Translations under genes and position numbers: made by a program | Shown: positions 1 through 8,944 of the stretch, piece by piece | Numbering within the stretch: position 1 is the first letter of the stretch | Layout of the letters: every line of letters begins with the position of its first letter | The notes under the pieces: model-generated | The model's database searches: none | The model's input: only the letters and a program-made list of their open reading frames with translations | Told to the model about the DNA's origin: nothing | From: Sedimentisphaerales bacterium | GTDB lineage: Bacteria > Planctomycetota > Phycisphaerae > Sedimentisphaerales > Anaerobacaceae | DNA: 64,000 nucleotides | Assembly: GCA_016932835.1 (NCBI GenBank) | Contig: JAFGCD010000057.1 | Span: forward strand, 1 to 64,000 | Direction of reading: 5' to 3'

Positions 1-91
1 ATCTTTGAAGATTTCCCAAACTTCGTATTAGCAAGTACTTGCGTAAAAAAATAGTGAGAATTGGAGTAGACTTTTAACATAGGAGCATTCA

Positions 92-1204
92 ATGTCTGGC
101 AAACAACAAGGTACTAAGAATGATCTAACGCGACGCGAATTCATACGCGACGGCGCGACGACTGCTGCAGGTGTGGCTGTGGGGTTTGGAGCAGTCACAA
201 ACGCGGCCGGTAAGACGGACGTCACAAAAGCAAGAAGTTACAATTCCAAAATGAAATACCGACCACTCGGCAAGACAGGACTCTGGATTTCTCAGGTCTG
301 CCTCGGCGGACACTGGAAACGAGTCAACAAGATGGCCCCCAATGCTTTCGAGGGAGGCGATTGGCTCGGCGCCAACCTAAAGGATGAAGGATTTGTAAAG
401 AACAGGTACGAAGTCGTCAGCCGATGTATCGAGCGCGGAATAAACTACATCGACGCCTGCACCAAGCAGGAGATACTCGCCTACGCAAAGGCCCTGCGAG
501 GCAGGCGCGAGTCGATGCATCTCGGCTTCTCGTGGTACCAGGAGGAAATGCGGAACGGCAAGTACCGAAAGACCGACAAGCTTATTGAGACCCTTGACAA
601 GGGTATGCGAGAAGCCAAACTTGATTATGTTGACCTGTGGCGCATTACGATGCACGAGCAGAGCGGCAGGCATCCCAAGGCTGAGGTCGATGAAATGATC
701 GGAGCGTTGGAAAAGGCTCGCAAACAGGGTAAGGCAAGGCTCGTCGGGTTTTCTTCGCACGACCGCCCGCACATCAAGTGGATGATTGAGACATATTCGG
801 ATGTTGTCCAGGTAGTGGTCACCCCGTACACTGCAAAGAGCAAGGTCGTCGAGGATGAGACCGGCCTCTGGGGAACAATGAAAAAATACGGCGTCGGTTG
901 GTTCGGTATAAAGCCGTTTTCAGGAACACACCTCTTCAAGGGCGACAGCTCTCCCGACAGCCCGACCCGCGAAGAGGACGATAAGCTCGCTCGAATGGCC
1001 ATTCGCTACATCCTCTGCAACGATGCAATCACCGCCCCGATTCCGGGACTGATAAATACACAGCAGGTCGATAACGTTGCCGAAGCCGCCATAGAAGGCC
1101 CCCTTGCAAAAGATGAAGCCATCGAACTCGAAGCAGCCATGGACAGGGCATGGGCAAATCTCGGTACAGACTATCAGTGGCTCAAGGATTGGGAATACGT
1201 GTAG
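92..1204 (+). CDS. Tat-exported aldo/keto reductase family protein (copy 1)
   Basis: A 370-residue protein with a twin-arginine signal near residues 13-35 (TRREFIRD followed by an Ala/Gly-rich hydrophobic stretch), so it is probably folded with its cofactor and exported. The rest has the aldo/keto reductase (beta/alpha)8 layout: RPLGKTGL near residue 57, GINYIDAC near 116-123, LDYVDLW near 175 and a C-terminal IPG/QQVDN region. Asp121 fits the family's catalytic Asp, but the Tyr and Lys of the usual Asp-Tyr-Lys-His tetrad are not visible where expected (beta-4 reads LGFSW). An AGGAG ribosome-binding site lies 6 bases before the ATG. The tetrahaem cytochrome gene follows by 65 bases, so the two probably form an extracytoplasmic redox pair (inference). 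A paralogous pair sits at 31240-33012. The substrate cannot be told from sequence. Confidence 0.85.
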   Translation: MSGKQQGTKNDLTRREFIRDGATTAAGVAVGFGAVTNAAGKTDVTKARSYNSKMKYRPLGKTGLWISQVCLGGHWKRVNKMAPNAFEGGDWLGANLKDEGFVKNRYEVVSRCIERGINYIDACTKQEILAYAKALRGRRESMHLGFSWYQEEMRNGKYRKTDKLIETLDKGMREAKLDYVDLWRITMHEQSGRHPKAEVDEMIGALEKARKQGKARLVGFSSHDRPHIKWMIETYSDVVQVVVTPYTAKSKVVEDETGLWGTMKKYGVGWFGIKPFSGTHLFKGDSSPDSPTREEDDKLARMAIRYILCNDAITAPIPGLINTQQVDNVAEAAIEGPLAKDEAIELEAAMDRAWANLGTDYQWLKDWEYV

Positions 1205-1269
1205 CGGATATATTGGTCTTGCCGTAAGACGCTGTTGAATTGAAACGACATAGAGATAAAGGATACCGG

Positions 1270-1788
1270 ATGAAAGTCACGAAAATACGTGGCGTTGCTA
1301 TAGGTTTATCAATAGCAAGCGGCTTGCTGCTGGTTTTAGCAGCAAGCTGCTCTCTTCAAAAGAAGCATGAGACCGAACAGGCCGAATACAAGCCCAAACC
1401 GTTTGTTGCAAATCCTTTCTGTTATGCCTGTCACGCCGATTTCGAAGGCGAAAAGCTCGTGACGCAGCACGAGAAAGCGGCAATTGGCTGCGAGAGATGT
1501 CACGGCGAGTCTGAGCGACATCGAAGTGATGAGGCCAACATTGCGCCTCCGGAGATTATGTACCCCAGAGAGAAGATCAATCCGACATGTATGATGTGCC
1601 ATCCTCGCGATGCGATAAAACACGTTGGTGCTCATGAAGTTATTCTTGCCGGTGCCGATACCGTCGTTGATGAATCCGAGCCCGATGGCGCCGATAAGGT
1701 CTGCACCGACTGCCACGCAAAGCAGCACAAGATGAGCGTTCGAATCGTACGATGGAACAAGGCGACAGGCGACATTATTCGAAATTAA
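1270..1788 (+). CDS. Tetrahaem c-type cytochrome lipoprotein (copy 1)
   Basis: A 172-residue protein counted from the ATG at 1270, which follows an AAAGGA-type ribosome-binding site; a TTG 30 bases upstream is in frame but less likely. The N-terminus is a lipoprotein signal (hydrophobic stretch ending LAASC, Cys27). Four CxxCH haem-binding motifs lie near residues 51, 74, 107 and 145, with further His residues available as distal ligands. This fits a small multihaem cytochrome (c3/c7 or NapC-like electron carrier) anchored in the periplasm. The C-terminus RWNKATGD is shared with the paralogue at 32464. It follows the Tat-exported aldo/keto reductase and probably exchanges electrons with it (inference). 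Which of the multihaem families it belongs to cannot be decided by eye. Confidence 0.85.
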   Translation: MKVTKIRGVAIGLSIASGLLLVLAASCSLQKKHETEQAEYKPKPFVANPFCYACHADFEGEKLVTQHEKAAIGCERCHGESERHRSDEANIAPPEIMYPREKINPTCMMCHPRDAIKHVGAHEVILAGADTVVDESEPDGADKVCTDCHAKQHKMSVRIVRWNKATGDIIRN

Positions 1789-1902
1789 CACGAACCAGCT
1801 GTTTCGCACCAATGCCGAGTTGTTTAGTTGTTCGGCTACGCATATTGAAAAGATTTGTTGGGCTTCGTCCAAACCAACCCTTGAGAAAATAAGGATTCTT
1901 TT

Positions 1903-4425
1903 ATGACTATAACTCCTTTCGCCTCCAAATCCCGGCGAGTCGCCTGTGGTCTTAACCTGGCCGTTGTATTGCTGCTGTCGCAGGCTTTCATCGTTGCACC
2001 CGTAACGGCAAAATCATCTTGTGAGGATTTGCTGCCAGATGCAGCAGACCTTCGCCCCGCATTCAAAGAATTCGCCCTTGCCCAGCGACTGCAGGGCAAC
2101 CGGGGGACATGTTCGGTCTTTGTAGTGGCCGGTGCATTGGAATATGCCATTGCCCAAAAGCAGGGCCTCGCTGCACCGCTCAGTGTCGAGTTTCTCAACT
2201 GGGCTTCCAATCAGGTCAGCGGTGACACGCGTGACGGCAGCTTCTTTGCCGGACTCTGGGATGGATTTGCCGCCAACGGCGTATGCCCTGAAGCAGATAT
2301 GCCTTATCAGAATACATTCGACCCCGAACGGACCCCGACTTCGCAAGATAGGCAGACAGCGTTGAAAATGCTGGAAATTGGGTTTCGTCCCAACTGGATC
2401 AAGACCTGGAACATAAACACAGGACTCACAGAACAGCAGTTAATCGATATCAAAAAGGCAATCGCGATGCAATGGCCGGTCTGCAGCGGCTTTCGCTGGC
2501 CCAAGAAACTGACGCTATCGAAGAACGGCGTTATGGAGACACCGCCGCCGGAAGGCGTCTTCGACGGACACAGCGTCCTGCTGGTTGGCTACAAGGACGA
2601 TCCTTCGCTGCCCGGCGGAGGACTGTTCATCTTCCGAAACTCAAACGGCAATGGAAAAGAAGGACGAATGACCTATGAATACGCCGCTGCCTATATGAAC
2701 GACGCCCTCTGGATCGATTGCGAAATGGATAACGATAATAATTCCATATCCCCTTCTATGGTCGATGTGCTTGGTCCGCTGGGCTTCTCGCCGAAAGGGA
2801 GAAACCGCCGGGTATCGAGCAACCAGCAGCCGGGTTGGCACAGCGAGAATCTCGATATGAGTTGGCTCATGCCGGGCGAGTCCGTCGATATGCCTCTCCT
2901 CGAAGGTCCGGGCGTAATCACGCATATCTGGTTCACAAGTCACTCAGGCTGGGTCGGCGAATTACACTCATTGAGTCTCCGCATTTACTACGATGGACGG
3001 CAGCAGCCCGGCGTGGAAGTCCCCGTGGGCGATTTCTTTGCCGTCGGGCATGGAAGACCAGCAGTGGTGAACAGCATCCCCGTGCAGGTCTCCCCGACAG
3101 GCTCGCTGACCTGTTACTGGCGCATGCCCTTTCGCAAACAGGCAAGAATCGTAGTAACAAATGATAACCCGGACCGTTCGACCGGCCTGTACTGGCAGGT
3201 CGATTGGACCAAGCTTGACGAACTGCCTTCGCAGACTCCCTATTTCTACGCCCGTTACCGCCAGGAATACCCCGCGGTATCCGGACGCGATTACCTTCTG
3301 GCTGATCTGAAGGGAAGCGGATATTACGTTGGAACTGTCATGTCCGTGACTTTGGGACAGGATGGGTGGTTCGGCGAGGGCGACGATTTCTTTTACATCG
3401 ACGGCGAACAGGTCCCGTCTTTACAGGGAACCGGTACCGAAGATTACTTCAACGATGCCTGGGGCTATCGCGTTCGCACGGCCCCATGGTTCGGCCAGCC
3501 GCGGTGGCAAGGTTATGCTGCAGGGGATGCAGGAGTCTGCTACCGATGGCACCTGCTCGATCCGGTCTGTTTCACGACCTCGTTAAAGGTAGAAATCGAG
3601 CACCGCGGCAACAACGACGCATCCGAGGACGGCTTCTTCCTCGAACGTCCCGATTTTTTCAGCAGCATCGCCTATTGGTACCAGACCGGAGAACCACAAA
3701 CAACATTCCCGCCTTTGCCGAGTTGGCGCGAGCGGCGAGTCCCCTGGCGACACTTCCATCTCGTCAAAACATATCGCAATGCGAAGACATCGGGCAAGAC
3801 CGGCGTCAACGTGCAGACACAGGGATTCTTCGGGGCAAGACCCGTCCTCTCTTGGCCCAATCGCCGGCCTTCAGCCGTGCTTACCTTGCCGTTCACATTG
3901 GCTGAGCCGGGCCGGTTTGCGATTCGCCTGACCGCCGCTAACGCCCCGGGATACGGCGCTTATGATGTCGAAATCGACGGCAAGAAGGTACGGACTGTCG
4001 ATTTTTCCGCCGATGAGACTGCCGAAGCCGATATCCCGCTTGGGACACACCAGCTTACCGCCGGTGACCACACGCTTGTCTTTCGGGCCGTCGAGAATCT
4101 CCAGGAAGTCGGCCCGCTGGCTGTCGAGGTCTTGCGCCTGCTCAAGTTGCCGCCACCGGCTGAACGCTCAGAACGTACTCACCACGAAGCACATTTTATA
4201 AGGCTCGGAATCGGACGTGCGCTCTACGCCTATCGTCTTGCATTCGATACCCTCCCCGATTCACTCGAAACCATGGTCCGCAAGGGCTTCATGCCGCAAC
4301 GCTATCTGCGTGACGAGAACAACCTCCCGCTGAAAGCCTGGCGGGAAGACGATTCGATGGTCGTCGAAAGTCCCGGCAAGGATCATTGGAGACATAGCTG
4401 GAAGGGCCTTGACCCCAGACGATAA
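1903..4425 (+). CDS. Papain-like protease domain fused to DUF2961 (GH172) glycoside hydrolase
   Basis: An 840-residue secreted protein with an N-terminal hydrophobic signal (about residues 14-36). Residues 50-275 look like a C1-type papain fold: Gln64 and Cys70 have the papain six-residue spacing (QGNRGTC), His223 lies in DGHSVLLVGY and an Asn in FRNSNG. Residues 290-620 match DUF2961, now GH172, a family with fructo- and arabinofuranosidase activities. Glu492 (GEGDDFF) and Glu513 (GTGTEDYF) are 21 residues apart, the spacing I recall for the catalytic pair of the characterised bifidobacterial enzyme. Residues 640-770 look like a beta-sandwich binding domain, and the C-terminal 60 residues resemble the end of a type II pseudopilin. 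It lies 114 bases after the cytochrome gene on the same strand. The protease-glycosidase combination in one chain is unusual. Confidence 0.75.
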   Translation: MTITPFASKSRRVACGLNLAVVLLLSQAFIVAPVTAKSSCEDLLPDAADLRPAFKEFALAQRLQGNRGTCSVFVVAGALEYAIAQKQGLAAPLSVEFLNWASNQVSGDTRDGSFFAGLWDGFAANGVCPEADMPYQNTFDPERTPTSQDRQTALKMLEIGFRPNWIKTWNINTGLTEQQLIDIKKAIAMQWPVCSGFRWPKKLTLSKNGVMETPPPEGVFDGHSVLLVGYKDDPSLPGGGLFIFRNSNGNGKEGRMTYEYAAAYMNDALWIDCEMDNDNNSISPSMVDVLGPLGFSPKGRNRRVSSNQQPGWHSENLDMSWLMPGESVDMPLLEGPGVITHIWFTSHSGWVGELHSLSLRIYYDGRQQPGVEVPVGDFFAVGHGRPAVVNSIPVQVSPTGSLTCYWRMPFRKQARIVVTNDNPDRSTGLYWQVDWTKLDELPSQTPYFYARYRQEYPAVSGRDYLLADLKGSGYYVGTVMSVTLGQDGWFGEGDDFFYIDGEQVPSLQGTGTEDYFNDAWGYRVRTAPWFGQPRWQGYAAGDAGVCYRWHLLDPVCFTTSLKVEIEHRGNNDASEDGFFLERPDFFSSIAYWYQTGEPQTTFPPLPSWRERRVPWRHFHLVKTYRNAKTSGKTGVNVQTQGFFGARPVLSWPNRRPSAVLTLPFTLAEPGRFAIRLTAANAPGYGAYDVEIDGKKVRTVDFSADETAEADIPLGTHQLTAGDHTLVFRAVENLQEVGPLAVEVLRLLKLPPPAERSERTHHEAHFIRLGIGRALYAYRLAFDTLPDSLETMVRKGFMPQRYLRDENNLPLKAWREDDSMVVESPGKDHWRHSWKGLDPRR

Positions 4426-4466
4426 CAACTCCCAATTAGGCCGGCAACGACGCCTGTGAGCAAATC

Positions 4467-5990
4467 TCAGAAGCCCTTGCCCGTATTGTCTTTGTACTTT
4501 TCTCGCAGCCGTTTAAGTTCAGCCGTCAGTTCCGTAACCACGCCTGCATAGGACTTATTCGCATAAACGTTTTTCAATTCATCCGGGTCCTTCTTCAGGT
4601 CGTAGAGTTCCCATTCGTCGATGTCGTTGTAGAAGTGAATCAGCTTATATCTCTTGGTGCGGACTCCGTAGTGCCTCTTGACGCTGTGGACCGCCGGGTA
4701 TTCGTAATAATGGTAGTAGATAGACTTGCGCCATCCGCTCGGCCTCTTGCCAAGAAGAATTTGTGCAAATGACTCACCCTGCATATCCTCCGGTGCCTCC
4801 AGCCCTGCAAGCTCCAGAAACGTCGGTGCGAAATCGAGGTTCTGGACCAGGTCCCTATTGACCGAGCCGGCCTTGATGACTCCCGGATACCGCACCAGCA
4901 GAGGCATGCGAAGTGATTCCTCATACATGAATCTCTTGTCGAACCACCCGTGATCGCCGAGATAGAAGCCCTGATCGGAGGTGTAGAAAACGACCGTATT
5001 CTTCGCCAGCTCTGATGAATCGAGATAGTCCAGCAGCCGGCCCACGTTATCATCGACCGAGGCGATACACCGCAGGTAGTCCTTGATGTACCGCTGGTAT
5101 TTCCAGCGAACGAGGTCTTTCCCCTGCAGATTCGCTTTACGGAAGGCCTCGTTCTTGGGATCGTAAGCAGCATCCCAGGCCTTCTTTTGCTCGGGCGTGA
5201 GGTTGCCCGGAGGCGTCAGCTTTAGGTCGGTGGCGTTCATTGTCTTCTCGATACTCATATCCTGTTCTTTGGCCGCTCTGCCTCGCCCGCGGTAATCATC
5301 AAAGAGCGTCGCCGGTTCCGGCATGGTGACATCGTCGTACATCGTAAGATGCTTCGGCCCGGGCTGCCACGAACGGTGCGGCGCCTTGTGGTGATGCATC
5401 AGGCAGAACGGCTTCTGAGTATCGCGATTCTTCAGCCAGTTCAGCGCGTGGTCTGTGATGATATCCGTGACATAGCCGGTGTAGTTCTTCTGCTGTCCCA
5501 TTTCTATCATATCGGGATTATAATATCGGCCCTGTCCCGGCAGAATATTCCAGTAGTCGAAGCCCGTAGGGTCTGTCTTCAAGTGCCACTTGCCGATCAT
5601 TGCCGTCTGGTATCCGGCTTGCTGTAGAAGTTTCGGAAACGTCTGCTGCGAGCCGTCGAATTTCAGACGATTGTCCTTAAGGCCGTTTATGTGGCTGTGC
5701 TTACCTGTTAGAATCACCGCGCGGCATGGCGCGCATATCGAATTCGTGCAGAAGCAGTTCTCGAATTTCATGCCTTTTTGAGCAATACGGTCGAGGTTGG
5801 GCGTCGTGTTGATCTTGCTGCCGTAACAGCTTATCGCATGAGAGGCGTGATCATCGGTCATTATGAATACGATGTTGGGCTTCTCGGCGGGCTTGCGCGA
5901 AGTCGGCGTCATACCGGTGCAACTCGACAATCCTGTTAAGGCCGCAACGCCGCCGCAAAAACGGCCAAGAAATGCTCTTCTGGTTAACAT
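4467..5990 (-). CDS. Tat-exported sulfatase (arylsulfatase family)
   Basis: The start is placed at the ATG at 5990 because GGAGG lies 8 bases upstream; longer in-frame starts up to 6188 have no such site. The 507-residue product begins with a twin-arginine signal ([10 protein letters not shown]) and a possible lipoprotein Cys (LSSC). [12 protein letters not shown] carries the metal-binding Asp pair. Cys86 in CAPCR is the C-x-P-x-R residue converted to formylglycine, so a maturase encoded elsewhere is needed. GKWHLK, HHHKAPH and [14 protein letters not shown] are further sulfatase motifs. It should remove sulfate esters from polysaccharides or glycosaminoglycan-like substrates in the periplasm. 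It is transcribed towards the GH172 fusion gene, which suggests a shared role in sulfated glycan breakdown (inference). The substrate is not predictable. Confidence 0.92.
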   Translation of the reverse strand: MLTRRAFLGRFCGGVAALTGLSSCTGMTPTSRKPAEKPNIVFIMTDDHASHAISCYGSKINTTPNLDRIAQKGMKFENCFCTNSICAPCRAVILTGKHSHINGLKDNRLKFDGSQQTFPKLLQQAGYQTAMIGKWHLKTDPTGFDYWNILPGQGRYYNPDMIEMGQQKNYTGYVTDIITDHALNWLKNRDTQKPFCLMHHHKAPHRSWQPGPKHLTMYDDVTMPEPATLFDDYRGRGRAAKEQDMSIEKTMNATDLKLTPPGNLTPEQKKAWDAAYDPKNEAFRKANLQGKDLVRWKYQRYIKDYLRCIASVDDNVGRLLDYLDSSELAKNTVVFYTSDQGFYLGDHGWFDKRFMYEESLRMPLLVRYPGVIKAGSVNRDLVQNLDFAPTFLELAGLEAPEDMQGESFAQILLGKRPSGWRKSIYYHYYEYPAVHSVKRHYGVRTKRYKLIHFYNDIDEWELYDLKKDPDELKNVYANKSYAGVVTELTAELKRLREKYKDNTGKGF

Positions 5991-6090
5991 CCTGCTTGCC
6001 TCCATAACATCTAATTTTTTTGGTGTTGATAGAATCGATCCTCTGCCATGATAGTGGGCATGGTCGGCAGTGTCCATCAAATTCGTATTC

Positions 6091-6120
6091 TTCTTACAGG
6101 CGGCGATATTCTTGTATAAT
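6091..6120 (+). promoter_or_regulatory. Sigma70-type promoter of the APC permease gene
   Basis: A perfect TATAAT lies at 6115-6120 with TTCTTA at 6091-6096 and an 18-base spacer. Transcription would begin about 60 bases before the permease start codon. The -35 match is weak, so the call rests mainly on the -10 box and position. Confidence 0.5.
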
Positions 6121-6189
6121 GCCCGCAAGGCGTTATACTCCGGGGGTAATGTTGCGGTAGTGTACGCTCGGTAACAGGAACATTGCAAT

Positions 6190-8064
6190 ATGGCTCAAAT
6201 GAAGAGAGAGCTTGGTCTTGCCGGTGTCTTCGCCGTCGCGGCGGGTGCAATGATAAGCTCCGGCCTGTTCGTCCTGCCCGGAATCGCATTCGCAAAGGCC
6301 GGCCCGGCCATGATTCTTTCCTATTTGTTCGCATCGCTTTTAATGGTCCCGAGTCTTCTGAGCAAGGCTGAGTTGGCCACCGCTATGCCCAAGGCCGGCG
6401 GCACGTATTTCTTCGTAGAACGCAGCCTCGGACCCATAATGGGGCTCTTCAGCGGATTTGCAGGCTGGCTCTCGTTGGCCCTCAAGAGCGCATTCGCTAT
6501 CGTTGGCATGGCTGTGCTGATTGAGGTTGTACTCCAAACCAGATTCTCTATGCAAGTGGACCAGTGGCAACTGAAAGCGATTGCATCGGCGTGTTGTCTC
6601 GGTTTTGTCGCCCTGAATATCGTAAGTGTCAGACACACGAGCAGATTTCAGATTGTCCTTGTAGGTGTATTATTTGTAATACTGACGTTATTTATACTCC
6701 TCGGGTCAAAGTCTGTCGAAGCCGTCCGATATGCCGGTTTCCTGGACAAAGGCTGGGCTGCCGTGTTTGCTACCGCAGGGCTGGTGTTCGTCAGCTTCGG
6801 CGGACTGACCAAGGCCGCCAGTATCGCAGAAGAAGTGAAGAATCCCGGAAGAAACCTGCCCACAGGCATGATATTGGCCTGGTTCGTTGTGACGATCTTT
6901 TATCTCGGAGTAATCGTAATCACTTGTGGCGTTGTCGATGGGACAGAACTGGCGAACAGCCATATGCCTATATCGTTGGCTGCGAGCAAGTTTGCCGGAT
7001 CATGGGGATTTGTCGTTCTGGGAGTCGCTGCGGTAGCCGCCTTCGTGACCACCGCAAACGGAGGAATACTCGCCGCATCTCGCTCTCCAATGGCTATGAG
7101 CAGGGATAGGCTTCTGCCGGCAAGACTGGCCCGTCTTGGCGAAAAACGCAAAACTCCGCATTTAAGCATAATACTTACCGGCGCATTCATGATCGCTGCG
7201 ATTGTTTTTCTCGACATCGAGGCACTCGTTAAAACCGCTTCGACTCTGATGATAATACTTTTCATCCTCGACAACAGCAGTGTGATAATCATGCGTGAAA
7301 GCAGGATACAAAGCTATCGTCCCCAATTCAAATCACCCCTGTATCCCTATGTCCACATTTTGGCCATAGTGGTCTATGCCGTTCTCATTATCGATATGGG
7401 TGCGGTTCCACTATTGATTACTGTCGCGTTTATCGGCGTCAGTGCCGCGTGGTACCTGCTCTACGTTTCGCGCCGCGTCGGCAGAGCCTCGGCGGTGATG
7501 CACATCGTCGAACGCGTTACGGACAGGGAGATAAAGACCGTCACGCTCGAAAACGAGTTGCGAGACATCCTGATAGAGCGGGATGAAATAATCGAAGACA
7601 GATTCGACAAACTGGTAAGGGGTTGTGAGATTCTCGATATTCAGGGCCGGCAGGATGCCGAGCCCGTTTTCAGAGAAGTTGCTTCTCTGTTGGCCGGCCG
7701 CCTCGACATCAATGAATATGTGCTTTTTGAGAAGTTTTTGCATAGAGAGGCCGAAGGCGGTACGGTGGTACAGCCGGGCCTCGCGATTCCGCATATTATC
7801 GTCGAAGGTGAGAAAAAATTTGACATCCTGCTCGTACGCGCGCGTCAGGGTATTAAATTCCACGGTGTCGTCGAACTCATCAACGCTATGTTCGTCCTTG
7901 CCGGCAGCAAGGATGAGAGGAACTACCACCTCAGGACCCTGATGGCAATAGCACAGATCGCCCAGGAAAAACACTTCGAGCAGAGGTGGCTTGCCGCCCG
8001 GGACAAAGAAGCACTGAGAAACCTAATATTGCTTTCCACACGCAAGAGAGACCAGGCCGAGTAG
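6190..8064 (+). CDS. APC-superfamily permease with C-terminal PTS EIIA-like domain
   Basis: A 624-residue protein. Residues 1-430 are an APC-type amino acid/polyamine permease: about 12 hydrophobic segments, the N-terminal [13 protein letters not shown] unwound-helix motif and [11 protein letters not shown] after TM6. A linker of about 50 residues follows. Residues 470-615 resemble the EIIA domain of fructose/mannitol PTS transporters; His535 in GLAIPH is the expected phosphorylation residue. The domain could let phosphocarrier state or a nitrogen-PTS signal set transport activity (inference; no EI or HPr gene is in the window). AGGAA lies 9 bases before the ATG. It stands alone, divergent from the sulfatase. 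The substrate is unknown; amino acids or related amines are likely. Confidence 0.82.
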   Translation: MAQMKRELGLAGVFAVAAGAMISSGLFVLPGIAFAKAGPAMILSYLFASLLMVPSLLSKAELATAMPKAGGTYFFVERSLGPIMGLFSGFAGWLSLALKSAFAIVGMAVLIEVVLQTRFSMQVDQWQLKAIASACCLGFVALNIVSVRHTSRFQIVLVGVLFVILTLFILLGSKSVEAVRYAGFLDKGWAAVFATAGLVFVSFGGLTKAASIAEEVKNPGRNLPTGMILAWFVVTIFYLGVIVITCGVVDGTELANSHMPISLAASKFAGSWGFVVLGVAAVAAFVTTANGGILAASRSPMAMSRDRLLPARLARLGEKRKTPHLSIILTGAFMIAAIVFLDIEALVKTASTLMIILFILDNSSVIIMRESRIQSYRPQFKSPLYPYVHILAIVVYAVLIIDMGAVPLLITVAFIGVSAAWYLLYVSRRVGRASAVMHIVERVTDREIKTVTLENELRDILIERDEIIEDRFDKLVRGCEILDIQGRQDAEPVFREVASLLAGRLDINEYVLFEKFLHREAEGGTVVQPGLAIPHIIVEGEKKFDILLVRARQGIKFHGVVELINAMFVLAGSKDERNYHLRTLMAIAQIAQEKHFEQRWLAARDKEALRNLILLSTRKRDQAE

Positions 8065-8208
8065 GAAACAAACATATCTGGCAAAGCAAGGGCTTGGCAA
8101 TGTCCGCAAATCTCTCGCTCTCAACGTATTTCTGCTAACACAAAACCGCCATGGTGGCTTAAAAACAGCGTTTACGGCAACGGCAGGGGGGATTTCTAAG
8201 AAAAATAC

Positions 8209-8237
8209 TTGCCGAAATCAAACATATGTTTTAAACT
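8209..8237 (+). promoter_or_regulatory. Promoter of the tetR-RND efflux operon
   Basis: TTGCCG at 8209-8214 and TAAACT at 8232-8237 are separated by 17 bases. The predicted transcript start is near 8244, which makes an ATG at 8243 an unlikely start codon and supports the GTG at 8270. A 12-base palindrome fills the spacer next to the -10 box. Confidence 0.55.
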
Positions 8238-8257
8238 GTTGTATGAAACATACGTTT
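8220..8257. promoter_or_regulatory. Two TetR-type operator palindromes
   Basis: AAACATATGTTT (8220-8231) is a perfect 12-base palindrome. AAACATACGTTT (8246-8257) differs at one base. Their starts are 26 bases apart. One lies between the -35 and -10 boxes and the other just after the predicted transcript start, the usual places for a repressor to block polymerase. The next gene encodes a TetR-family protein, so self-repression of the efflux operon is the natural reading (inference). Confidence 0.6.
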
Positions 8258-8269
8258 AAGGAATCTGAT

Positions 8270-8944
8270 GTGGCAAGTTCACAGAAAAAACACGCTGTCG
8301 AGAGCGATTCAGCCGGCGTTCGCGAGAGGCTGATTGATAAGGCCGAGGAGCTTTTCGCCGAACATGGTTTCGAAGCGACAAGCATTCGCGACCTTGCCAC
8401 CGCTGCCGGATGCAACATCGCCTCGGTTAACTACTACTTTGGCGGTAAGGAAAACCTCTACCGGGAAGTTTTCCGGAGCCATTTGGTCCCGATAACCGAC
8501 ATGCGAGTTGCCAGTATCAACGAAGTGATGACACGCACTCGCGGCAAACTCGAACTGGAGGTTCTGCTGAGGGCTTTTGCCGACGCATTTATAGCGCCAT
8601 TGAAGAACGAGGCACGGGCCTCCCGGTTCATGAAGCTGATGGCAAGGGAGATGATTAATAGCCATTTGCCCTCCGACATGTTCACAAACAATGTAATCAT
8701 ACCTACTATGACCGTAATGCAGAAGGCTCTGCTCATGGCATGTCCCCAATTAGACGAATCGAAAGTGCCCTTGATAGTGTTTTCCATTGTCGGACAGCTA
8801 ATGCATGCGGTCCATACAAGACCGATATTTGATCAGGGCAAAGCTGTTGAGATGGCGGATTTCGACCTGGCCAAGACGATCGATCACATTGTGGAATTCT
8901 CGGCTGTCGGTATCAGAGCGTATTGCAGGGAGGCAAGTGAATGA
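8270..8944 (+). CDS. TetR-family transcriptional repressor of the efflux operon
   Basis: A 224-residue protein from the GTG at 8270, chosen because AAGGA lies 7 bases upstream and because the promoter would start transcription at about 8244; the ATG at 8243 would add nine residues. Residues 15-65 are a TetR helix-turn-helix domain (RLIDKAEELFAEHGF, then TSIRDLATAAG and VNYYFGGKENLYREVF). The helical C-terminal part resembles the DUF1956/CerR-type ligand-binding domain. Its stop overlaps the start of the outer-membrane factor gene by 4 bases (ATGA), so it is the first gene of the efflux operon. It probably represses the operon through the two palindromes in front and is released by an efflux substrate. 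The ligand is unknown. Confidence 0.88.
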   Translation: MASSQKKHAVESDSAGVRERLIDKAEELFAEHGFEATSIRDLATAAGCNIASVNYYFGGKENLYREVFRSHLVPITDMRVASINEVMTRTRGKLELEVLLRAFADAFIAPLKNEARASRFMKLMAREMINSHLPSDMFTNNVIIPTMTVMQKALLMACPQLDESKVPLIVFSIVGQLMHAVHTRPIFDQGKAVEMADFDLAKTIDHIVEFSAVGIRAYCREASE

